Assembly: GCA_900660155.1 (NCBI GenBank)
Contig: CABFPE010000509.1
Span: 79,471 to 143,470 of the forward strand
Origin: Hofstenia miamia
Lineage: Eukaryota; Xenacoelomorpha; Acoela; Hofsteniidae
Reading direction: 5' to 3'
DNA length: 64,000 nt
Shown here: piece by piece, positions 33,101 through 45,900 of the stretch
Numbering within the stretch: position 1 is the stretch's first letter
Layout of the letters: each line of letters starts with the position of its first letter
The notes under the pieces: model-generated
Databases searched by the model: none
What the model saw: only the letters and a program-made list of their open reading frames with translations
What the model was told of the DNA's origin: nothing
Made by a program: the position numbers and the translations under genes

Positions 33101-36100
33101 AAGACGAAAATATTTTTCAAAACTTAATATCTAAGATTGCTTATCGGAAATTTTCTTTGAATAAATCTTTTATTTCTTCGCCATGTTGATAGTAAATATA
33201 ACATCTCTTTGTCAAATTCGCAGGACTCGTTTATTAACCGGAAACTGTCAAAACAAAACTTTTACCAGGCGGCAAGTAGAAAGTCAATGAAAACTAAACG
33301 TACTGATAAGCTACTAATGCTGGACTTGAACAAGATTTTTAATGTTCAACATTGTTACAAGTAGATTGTACAAATTTTCTTCCGAAATTAATGAACTAAC
33401 TAACATTTAATGTACAAACAACTGCTTCAGTTGGGGCTAAAGTTTAACTAAAATTTAACTTTTTGTTTCAAAAATTTTTCATCATTCAAGGTTGAATTTG
33501 TTAAATTTTGTTAAAAAATGTGTTAAAGCATCATATGAACAAAAATCATACAGAATGAGGCTTACCTCTTGTATTACCAATTCCTTTCAACAATGCTGNN
33601 NNNNNNNNNNNNNNNNNNNAGGTTGAATTTGTTAAATTTTGTTAAAAAATGTGTTAAAGCATCATATGAACAAATATCATACAGAATGAGGCTTACCTCT
33701 TGTATTACCAATTCCTTTCAACAATGCTGCAAGAAAAAAAGTAATACGTTGTGCATAAAGTCATTCGTGGTTTTAATTCATGTCTTCTACAAAGACAATT
33801 GGCTGTAGTTAAATTATATTGTTATCAGTACTTTCAGAGATCGAAAGGGATGCGAATAAGGAATATCTCGCAGACACCTTCTAAATTATTGCCTGCTAGG
33901 TGCACAAAATTGTACAGATGGTAATTTAGAGCAGATATGTGGCTGAAAAATTGTCACTGAGAATAAAAACTAAGTGAATGAATTAGTTATTTGGCCTAAT
34001 TTCTAGTATTTTGGCATTCAAATTGAAAAGTTGCCTTGAGATAAGTACACATTTTTGTTTCGTACAGCCCCCGGTTGAATGCTTCTCGGAGATATACATG
34101 GGTCGAAAATTCAGGCCCGAGCCCAAATATGACTCGCCCATTTAAATTAATGCCAATTCGGCACATTTTAGGCTTATTTTTATAATAATTGTCAAAATAA
34201 TTTTTCCAATTTTTCGGTTTCCTCTACCAAAATTTGGTATGTTAGAAACTTAGAATAAATTCTACGCATTGCAAAAGAAGGGCACATTATGGTAATGTAA
34301 AGTGTGAATTTTGTTTTGCAGCACATTGCTTACGTATCATTCACAGCATCTACGTTGATTTCCATGTAATTTTGTCTCATAGTCAGTTTTGTCCATTTTT
34401 GTCCATCTTTTCCAATACTTTGGTCCAAGCCCAGTCCGGATCTGCATAAATCCTGTCCGGCCCTTGTCCATCTCTGATGCCCTTTCTTGAAGGGTAGTAG
34501 CACTGTTTTGAAATCTATATAACTACACAGGTAGAGATTAAATTGCGGTAGCTTAAAATTTACAATTACAGTCATAAAGAAATTGAGAATTTAGTTGAAC
34601 AAGGACATTGTTTTTAGCCATGCCAATGAAAATGAGTCGTTTGAAATATTTAATGATTTGAAATAAAATGAAAGCATTTGCCGACTATTCAATGGATTTT
34701 AGGAAAAGTTCGTTTATTACTTCGCAAATTACTGGGTGACATTGTTTAAAATTGTTGATATTTAACATCTGGTAAATAGCTTAACACCTGCATTTATATT
34801 ACTCGCGCTTTTCGTCATAAATGGTAGTATTATCGACACTTATTTGTCGATTCTATCTCTTTTTTCATTTTCAATTACTTACTTAATGAATGTAATTTGT
34901 ATTGTTCTATTACCTACTATCAAGTAGTTTGAAAATACTACTGGTTTTGACTGATTATATATATGTGCATGTATAAGTAAGCAAATATATATATATATAT
35001 ATATATAAATTATTTAAATATGCAGAATATATATGTCAGACGTACAAAACTGTCAATTGTGCGTATTTTTTGATATATTCACCAAGTGCATAGGTGAATG
35101 ATGTTCTAAAATAAAACATTTGACTAGGTATTCAAAAAAACTGAGAATAGTATCAAGAAATAAAGTTATAATATAGTTGTAATGTAATATCTGCTGATAA
35201 TTTATAAATGTTTAACTGAACATTGATATATGTTAAAAACTTGCTTAGCCCCACTAGCAGTGAATTTTGAACAAACTTTGTTTAAATTTCTTCGAAAACT
35301 ATTGGTTTTAATGTTTTAGAACATTTCTTAAAATGTGGTTTTATTAGAATGTAAATATTGCATTTGAATTGCAGAAGAAATGTGACATTTAATTTCCAAA
35401 GAATTTCATTATTCTGTGAAACAATGCCGTCTTTATAAAACGGAAATTGCTTCGCAGAAATATCAAATCGTGTTTTCACCTTCTACTTATCAAATAATTT
35501 CAAAGTTTAGATAACAATACGAAGTAAGTTTTGATTTTTCCAAGAAAAATACAACCCGTCAAGTACAATAAATATATTTTTTAATTATTATTAAAATTCT
35601 ATGAAACTTAGAGAAAAATTTTTTAAATTTTTTTGGACAAGGAAAAAAATTAGACACATTAACTAATAGCTTTAATCACCTTAGGATTTTCACGTAAAGC
35701 TATTAGTGCGTCGAATTTAAGTATGAAAAACAATTAATATGTAATAAATGTACTAAGCTTAAAAAACCGAAATTTGTAAAAAAAAAATGTGATTGTCATA
35801 AATTTCTCAAAGTAGAGAAGTCAACTTTGTACAAAAATGTACACCTCCCCTTTTGATTAATAAATGTTTAAAATTATCTGACTAATTATAGAATAAGATG
35901 TACAACTCAAGAACAAGTGAAAAATATTTATTAATTTATAAGTAGTTTGTAAATGTAACCAAGAAACAAACAATTACCACAATTAAGTTTGTAAACTTAA
36001 TACATGTACATGAGAATTTAAATATATTTTGTTTTTGTTAATATTCTATGAAGAACTATTGATAATACTGTGAAGTAAACAGTAGCTGGATATAAATAAC

Positions 36101-36878
36101 AACTATAGTATTATAAAGTGGATATTATTAAAGTTTCTAAAAACTTTTTTAAATATTGAAATTTTATAATAATTTCTTTTCCTAAAGTAGCTTACATAAT
36201 TGGCAGTACATTTCAAATCAAACAAAACGAAAAAAGTTGATCTACACCAGGATAAGCTACTTATCACAGTTCACTGATATAATCAATAAGCTAATGTTTA
36301 CAGATAAATATCTAAATATTAACTTTTCCTGAAACGTAGTGTTCATCTCCACCAATTTTCGATTGGTTGTGATTGTATATATTTTTAGATAATGTTGAAA
36401 ATTTTTGCTGAAGGGATGTCAACGCCTGATTGAATTTATCAAATGTGACTAATTCTGTTAGATGTTTCCTCAGCCAATTTATTGTATTAATCAAAATGCA
36501 TACTGTTAAAAGTAAATATTATGCTGCCTACAAATCATTCAGTTCAAATTGCTTCACATTTAAAAAAATCTTTTTCATGGCAAGTATACATCCAGAGGTA
36601 AATTTTAAAGATATTAATACCTTAATGGATTTGATAAATTTCAGTGGATCTGTGTTTCCTAATATTGAACGTGGAAGCATTGGCTGGCTACATATGACTA
36701 CATCAGGAAAGCTGGTGTTGATATTCTGATCGATGATGAACTGTGAAGATGTAGATATGGGCTCATTGAGAAAGTCCTAAATGTCATCTTAGTATGTACT
36801 AAGTTATCTCAGCTACCCAAATCAAAGTTAATATAATTCAGGTTTGATAGGTTTTACTTGAAATTCCCGGATCTATGT

Positions 36879-36922
<44 letters not shown>

Positions 36923-39900
36923 TATATAGATTCTATATGATTGGATAATTGGAACTCTAATGGAAACAATTTTGGGTCATCAATGGCCATAAATCCTTGT
37001 TCCTTGTGTAATCGTTACTAAATAAAGTCTATTATTATTATTAATAAGTACCGCAAAAAAAATGGTTTTGATGCTACAAAAACCTCCAAACAGATGTGGA
37101 AAACTTAAACAATCATTTTACAAACAATCAACTAAAACTAAATATTGAAAAAACACAATTTATAATTTTCTCACCGAAGTCACAAAGAAACCTAATAAGT
37201 GATATAGAACTTAAAATAAATAATGAGTTAATAAAGCAAAGTGAATCAGTCAGATATTTAGGAGTGGAGATAGATAATGAATTAAAATTTGAAAAATTTC
37301 TACTGAATAAGATTCAAAAAATGACTGCAGGCATTAGATATCTTTATCACTTACGTAATGTAATATCAAGCAATTATCATAAACAACTGATACATGCTTT
37401 TTGTTTGTCTCATTTTCAATACTGTTCTTTTCTTTTAACTAACCTAAATTCGAAACATCGTATGCTTCTATCAAAGACATTTAATTGGTGTATAAAAACT
37501 CTAAACNTCCACATCAAATATGTGATGGAAAAAATGATTGTCCTTATGGAGTAGATGAACTAAACTGTGATGGTTGTCCTGGTTTTAACTGCATCAATAA
37601 TCTTTGTGTAAATTCAACTACTATTTGTGAAACAGCAAGGGATTGCGTTCGCTTTTGTGCTTGTCCATTGGCGCATACAGTGTGTAGAAAATCAAACGAT
37701 CTTATTCAAGGAAATGGTTTGTATAAACAGAAATGTGTATATTTGGATCTTTGCAAAGATAAATGCGCAAAAGATATGTTAACCTGTCAGTAAGTAATTT
37801 TTGTTAATTCTTTGTTATCTAGAAGCATAAAGATTATAATAGAATACAAAGGAATTATTTATGAATACTTGCATATAAAAATTTAGATTTTCAAATAAAT
37901 GTTTTCGGAAAGATGATCGTTGTAATTCAAATAATGATTGTGATTCTAGCATAATGATTGATAGAACTGATGAACTTAATTGTTGTCACACTTCAGAAAA
38001 AAACGTAACTTGCTATGATGTACCAATGTCAGGCCATTGTACCATTTCTACACGAGACATGTGTAATGATGTTCTAGATTGTCCATTTGGGTATGATGAG
38101 GACGCACATGCTGGCTGCCATAGATCTCCACCATTTTGTGATATTCTGCTAACTTTCAATCATGAAGCGCAAGCTTACTACGAGGTATTTTTATTTATAT
38201 ATTATATGTTGTTGCTCATAGTATATATATATATGCTAAAATGTTACGATTGAGTGGTTTGATCATATGTATCGTTATTCTTATACTTCTATTCTTAATT
38301 ATTATTACATTAGTAAAAATATGACATACAGAGTGGTCCATAAGTAACTGAAAAATTGGTTTTTTGAATAACTCAGCAACCAAACGGCAAATTTCAATGA
38401 AATAAAAAGCAATCGATAGAGGTGAATCTAGGATTTTATTTGTTACTTATTAGATCAAAAAGTTGTATTTTTAGCACAATTGTCATATAAAAATCACTTA
38501 TCATATATATATATATATATATATAATATGCTATCTATCTTATTTAAATTCAAATCTCTACAAACATCTCTCCTTTTCCTTAATGACTATATTAAATTGA
38601 ATAAGCGATCGCAAAAATTTTAGATAAAAATTCTAATGGCTATCATCACACATCAATTAAATTGTGGAATAATTTAGATTATGAATAGAAAAAAACTATA
38701 AAAGTTTAGAGAAAAATTGAAACAATTTCTTCTAATAAATCAATATACATAAGGGGACGGCAATGCACATCATGCATTCGTAACATACATCCAACATTGA
38801 GCACCTACACAAACTTTGATTATATAATTATATATTGTACATATTAATTTGTAGTCAATTATTTGTTTATATTTTATTTTTTTGTCATGTTAGTTTGTAT
38901 ACATATATTACGCAATAAATTTGCTTTGATTCTTATTAAATATTTTTTTGTGCACTTTTTTTTTACAAAAAAATAGGAGAATCTATTATAAATGATGGTT
39001 TAGTTATGTTAATATTTTGAAAAATTCAACCATGATTAAATAAATCTAGGACTCTTATTAGTAGTCTGTACTAGCTGGAAATTCCAGCTTTACCTTACAG
39101 ATGAGCTAATCAAAGCTTTATTAAGGTTGCCATGTAAAGTCTTCTGCTCAAATTGGAGTATTCGATTGTGAAATAATATATTTACAAAATGTACACATGC
39201 ATTTATATTTTTATAAATGGACTCTTCCAATACATCACACTTAAAAAATATTGTTACATATTTAAAAATCATTTAGATGTCAAACTAATTGTGTCCGATT
39301 ACCTTTATAAATCCAAAGCATATCTCAAACCATAGAATTTACGGACCTCTTTCTGCTCCCTCCTCGCAATAACATTCTTTTCATAGGACATGGAATGTTT
39401 GCTTTGGAAACAGGAAACTAGATTGGTGACTTTGGTTTAGGTCTTAAGTTTATGAAATAATCCAAATTTCGGTTTCAGATTTAAGTAAAATGGATTTGTG
39501 ACTTTGGTTTAAGGTTTTGGTCTATAAAAAATATTAATTTTGGGAGATAGAGAGATAACGCAAAAGTACGCTGTTGTATTACATATAATTATTTTTCGGT
39601 GTTTATGAAATCAAAACTTTAGAAACATAGATTTTTATAGGAAGTAAATGCAATAATCTTCGACATAAAATCGATTTTTCTTATGGTTTAGACAGAAATG
39701 TGATAGCAGCGTAGTGAGATTAATCTTGCCATTAAAGTACCAATTTCGATGTCAGTGAAATTTTTATTCATCCCGCTGATTCTTCGCCATTGAAATTGAA
39801 TGGACAAATTGATAAGGAATATCAAGGAATTAGCGGGACATATTGATATATGTAACGTCATACGAAGAAGCTCAATGAATTTAAATGCCACAAATCTTCA

Positions 39901-42900
39901 CCTATAAATTAGTCAGAAATGCATTAAACACGACTGTCACTGCCTATAATGATCGTATAAATCAGTCAAGTTATGCTTTATCGTAACGTTAGACAAGATA
40001 ATTACTCTATTAAAACAGTTTGTTAGTAATGTCTAGTCATTTACAAACAACATGATGTCATCTAAAAACAACAATATTTTAATGCTATATTTATCATAAC
40101 ATTATCATACTTGCAAAAATCACGTCAATTTCTGACGTTAGACAAAAATGTGCCAAATGTTTTCAAGATGCTATTTGATGAAATCTACATGATTTTCAGG
40201 GGCGTACGCAGGATTTTTTGCCGGGGGGACATCATCATCATTACCCAATGCAGGGTAAAACCCCGCGAAAATTTTTTGAAAATTTTGAGAAAATAGACCC
40301 TAAAAATGCATTTCACGATCCTAGAATTTAAATTTTTTCAGTTTTTTACGAAAAATTTTTTGATTTAACCAGTCAAAATCAAATTTGGAAACCTGACAGG
40401 GGGGACATTCCACTATGTCCCCCTTGCGTACGCCACTGATGATTTCCAATTGTTATTTACCAACTATCACTAAGTTGTATTTGAAATTTTGTAGGTCAGT
40501 TGCAAGTGAAATCCAGTTAAAATTTTGGAACTTCATTTAATTTTAATCTCACAACGAAACTTGAAAATTTTAGAAAAATATTTTATAATTCTCCAAGACT
40601 TTGAGGGAATTCATTTACAATTGTATATCATTTGCCAACTGCACATGTACTCAATGTAAGCAGTTCAGTTGTTTTGTATGTCTGCTGAGTGTTAGCAATT
40701 GTCTTTATATAAATAAAATTCATATTAAATTGAGTGGAATTGAATCAATTAATGTAAAACAAAAAATAATAATTTGTTAAATATTTAAATACATTATATT
40801 AATTGCAATACTTCAAAACTTTTTAAATACAGGCTTAGTGCATTATACTAAAATTTTAGTTAACTTTCAAAACATGAATCATCAGTAAACAAATTTTTAT
40901 TCACAATCATAGTTTTCTAAATTTAAAGTTTGAAGTATTGTGTTTAAATTACTCTTGTTAACAAACAAACATAATATCTTTATCAGAGTTTGAAGTACTA
41001 CGATAAATGTTGCTCTGATTTCAGCTGCTCAGTAATCCCAGTATTTTTCCACAATATTTTTAGATCAGTAAGTAACTTAAGAAGGGTATCTGTCTAATAC
41101 AATTATATTTAGCCCATCAAATTTAGAGCTTCCAAGTTTAGAATACCTCAATAAAAGGCTTGCTTCTAAATGAAATTATTAAATTATATATAGTATGATT
41201 ACTGTTTTCTATTATATTTAATGAGATACAGTCGAACCTTTCCATAGTTAAGTTCAAGGGATCAAACAAATAAAGTAACTATGGGGAGGTGTTAGCCCTT
41301 GAAAGGTTGCTATAGAATTGGGATCTCATTGAGAGGGTGATATGGGCCGGCCATAAAAATATTAGAGTAATAAATAACATGTAGAGGTCATTGTTTCATA
41401 TTGCAAACTTTTAATAACTAAAGATAAACTCAAAATAAGTACAAAAAATTTGTTCAATCTAATTACATTTATCTATACAAAAAATGAGGAGCAATTTTAT
41501 AAAATGTTAACTTTAGAGGGGTAAATTGCGTCGCTGGACTAATATGTTAATTTAACTATAGAGAGAAATTATATAGAGGGGTTAACTTTAGAGGTGTTGG
41601 TTTTGGTGATTTTGGATATAATTTAACGGGATAAACGTTAGTTAACTATGAAGAGAGATTTACCTTAGAGAGGTTCGCCTGTATTATTTTTATAAAGCAA
41701 TTTAAATTTTCGGAGAGTTTACTTTAAGTATGCGAGCTTTTAAATGTGCGCAATATGAACTTCTTATTTATTATACATTACAGCTATTAACACAATTAAT
41801 TGGAAACTTGCATTTAAGGCTCTACCAATAGTATTGTTTTAATTCAGGTTCTTGATGATAGAAATTCTGGTCACAGTTCAATGAGGCAAATGATTCCAAT
41901 TTGCTAAGATAATACTTTTGATTAAAAACAGATCAATGCATTCATTAAACATATGGACTTAGCATTGTATACTTTGGCCAATTATTACTGCAATGAATCT
42001 CTTTATGTGCAGAAATTTATTGAACTCTTTGACTAATATTTACATGGTAAACATTGAAGGAATTAAGGTTTTAAACTCTGTGCATCAATGCAGATCATAT
42101 AAACAAATGGCTTAATGCTTTTAAAGAAGACGGAATTTTCAAATTTGGAGAATATAAGTGATGAATTGTAAGTGATTAGTGAAACGAAACATAATCAAGC
42201 ATATAGCGAATTTATATTTTCACCTCAATGGTTATCAATTTATCATTTCGTTAGTAAACATGCCATGTGAAAGCAAAAAAAATGAATTCAGTTTGGTTCA
42301 GTTCTACTCAAAACCTAAATTTTCCAAGGTATGAACCTAATAATTAAATAACTATTATTTGGAACATTCTTTTTCGCATTACTAAACGTTGCATTCATGT
42401 ACACACCACTAACTCAATCCATATAACAAATTTTTGGAGCGTTTACTGCAAGAATTCTAGGAAAGCAGACTTGATGACATCTTTGCTTACTTAACAATAA
42501 TATGCTTGGTCTAATTGTCAATTGTGATTTTACCTTTCAAAAGATCTTTTTTAAATTTCATGCATATCAACCTACAAATAGTTTCTTATTCTATATTTTT
42601 AGGCTGATACTGTATAATTCACTTTTAAAGCCACAAAGCCAACCCTGAAATCTAAAGTTGTCATGCATTAAGTAAATTATTAAAATTTTGTGTGTACATA
42701 ATGATAATATCTAACTCATTGAAACTTCTTAATTAAACCGGAAAATTTGCAATTAAGTATATTTTAAATAATTTTATTTGCAATTTTCCAAACTTCACCT
42801 ATGACTATTCATTATGTTTAATTTGAAATAATTAATTTTAAATATAAAATTTTACAAAAATCAATATTTGTTCCTGTTGTAGGAAATTCATTCAATCAAC

Positions 42901-45900
42901 TTTTGGAATTGGCAGTCGTCATGTTCTACTTGTTACTGATAATTCATTATTGATGTCATCAATGTGATTCCTTATCAATCTTCTCTCAAAGATATTAATT
43001 TTTCAGTGTCATTAATTATTCCTTAATTCTAAACTGTCCATTGTATGCATTCGGATACATATTTACAACCAATATTCTCCAATAAATTTAGAAATCCTTG
43101 GACATTGCCACATCAATGGATAAATGTTCCCCTCTTTTATGGTTAACACCTGTTATAAAAATATTTTCCTGTATCGGAAATACATTTTTTTAAATGAAAA
43201 ATTTGATTTTTGTAAGTTCAAATTTTTCCCATACATAATGTTCAGATTATTAGATGGTCTAAAGACCATGAAAACAATAATGAGCATCAACAATCTCATT
43301 TTCTGTAAATTACCACCCAAACTTTTTCCTGTGAAGCATAAGTAGCTTAGATATGAATGGTTAGATTATACTTTTTAAAAAAACTTGAAAAATATGGATA
43401 TGATGATAACTGGGTTCATTATTTATAAAAACCGCACAATATTATTTGTTAATATTATTTTGGTGAAAAGATTTTCAAATCATAAACTTTTTTGCAAACG
43501 CATTCCTTAATTGAGTATATCTTGATTTTTAAATTGATAAAAAGGTATTCGAATAGTTATAGTGAATATGCTTAGAACAAAAGAAGTGTGAACTACAAAT
43601 AATTTAATATTTCATGATAGTGTTTTCTACTATTTTGAAATATTATTCTAGTACTTTCAATAAACAATTGCCAAATATAATGTCTCTTGGTTTTCTAAGA
43701 AACTGCTGCTATTGGGCAAATTAAATCATGATATGAACAACCAAAATTAAAAAAAAGGTTTAAGCAAACGTTTGCCAGTGAAAAAAAATTAATATTATTA
43801 TTATTCATTCATAAAAAAATTTTTTCACCGACAAATTTAGTCATTACTTTTTATATAGTATATTTTAAATTTCTATTCTATTATAGATAAATTGATATAT
43901 CCGAATATATTTTTTAAGATTATTTCATAGCAAAATGGCTGAAATTGCGGTGTGTTGGCGATCTCAAGATATTAATGCAAGTCTAAATGAGAGATTTCTA
44001 CATTAATAATGCTAGTCTATTCCTCAGGCTGCTTGCATTTAGCAAATTTGAAAATCTCGTCTGACTGCATTAGCTCAATTGTAAACAGTTAATCAATGAT
44101 CGCCCATTCCGAGACAATTGCATTTATTCAATTATTTACTTTGGCCCTCAAGCACACTTCAAATATTGCAAAATTATTTACAAGTCGAAGGAAAATTTGG
44201 GAGTGATATTTCAAATAAAGAACTTGTCGTATTGCCAGTAATATTAACCATAAATATAACATTTAATTTTTACAAAATAACTATTTACACACCTCTAGGC
44301 TTAATTATTTAGAATAGAATAGTCTCGGAAATGTACACTTTGTGCATATAGCATAATAAGCAAATTATATATATACTACAGATATTATGTACCACAATAA
44401 ACTTTTTTTGTGATTTTCAAATGAATTCCTTGATTAGTGTTTTCCCATGCGCCTGTTAAAAAGGCCTTAAATTTTTTGATCCATAAATTTTTTTTAATAA
44501 AATATAGCAAGAAATTAAGGCTAGCATAAAAAGTTTAATATTTATTCAAGTTGTTTTAGTTTACTATGAGGTTTAAAAAATAAAGTCATAAGAATTTTGC
44601 ATACACCCATTACATGACCTATTTTGTTAAATTTTTAAACATTTTCTGTTAACATAACAATTTGTTAGTATAATTATTTTTCTGGTATAAAGTTAAAATT
44701 TGTTCAAATGACCAAAATTATAAAAACTTTTACTCTGATCTACATGTCCTAATGGATTTGTGAATTTAAAATACTGAAAAGTATAATAGAATTACAAAAT
44801 GGATTTTCCAAGTATTAGGGATGTTATGTCTGTAGGAGGAGGGGGGCTGGGGTAGGTCGCCTAGAAACGGCGAACATTTGCTGTTGCTGTATAAACTGTT
44901 AAACGATCCCATTATTTCATATTATATTTGGACTTGCGAAAAGCTTATCAAAGTATTAAATCCAAATAGCCAGACGTTAAATTTGATTTGTCAAAATTAG
45001 CTAGTCTCATTTTGCTGTTAACTGAACTCGCAAATTCAATGACAACAATTTACAAAAATGCGTAAAAATCAATTCTATGAGATGCTCAAATTTTTTGAGA
45101 AATCATAAAGAGGATGATTATAAGAACTTCGTCCAGAACTTTTTCTCTGTAATGAACGGAGTGCGGTTGAGCTATAGTGTGAAAGTCAGTGTATTACTGT
45201 TCTTCCCAACTAGTTTTTCGATATAATAAGAACTTAAAAAGTTTTTCCAAGTGGGTATTATCAACTAGTTTCACGTAAGTAGCTTCAAAATATCATCAAC
45301 ATCAATAATCATTTTTTTATAACAAACAAATAAAAATTTTCAATAGTTTAAGGATTTATATATATATATATATATATATATAAATCGAATTTTGAATCCA
45401 TTATTAAATTTAGCAATATGTTACATGCGACACAACAATTTTATAGACAAATTTTATAATCATTAGATAATTTACGACAAACATCTGTCGCATTATACTT
45501 ATTGAGCGATTTACAGATTTAGATGTTCAATGTACAATATTTATCAAATTGTTAATAATTTCGTACTTGTATGGCTTCAAGCAAAGATGATTAAAATTAT
45601 TTAATTTAGTTGACTATTCCTTCAAGGTAAGTTCCAAGGTTGAATATAAAATTGGTGCATTATCACCAAATGTATTAAAGAAGGCGTTTCTGCGGAATAT
45701 GCTTTATAAATACTTAATATGAATAATATTTTATAATTACAATGGTGCACGCTGTTTCAATTGCCACTTATATAAAATTACTAATAAAGTATTCAATTTA
45801 ATATAAAGTGAATCAAACGACTTAATGTTTTTCTGAAAAAATATTGTATAAATCATTTGAAACGAATATCATGGAATTCTGATTAATATCTAAGCACTAA

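Noticed and set aside
34370-34500. TGTCC-rich stretch giving a Gly/Trp-rich frame
   Set aside because: It is a simple degenerate repeat of GGACA units without other coding signs or element ends.
45010-45220. 60-codon plus-strand open frame
   Set aside because: No motif, no convincing splice sites and no start codon at its head.
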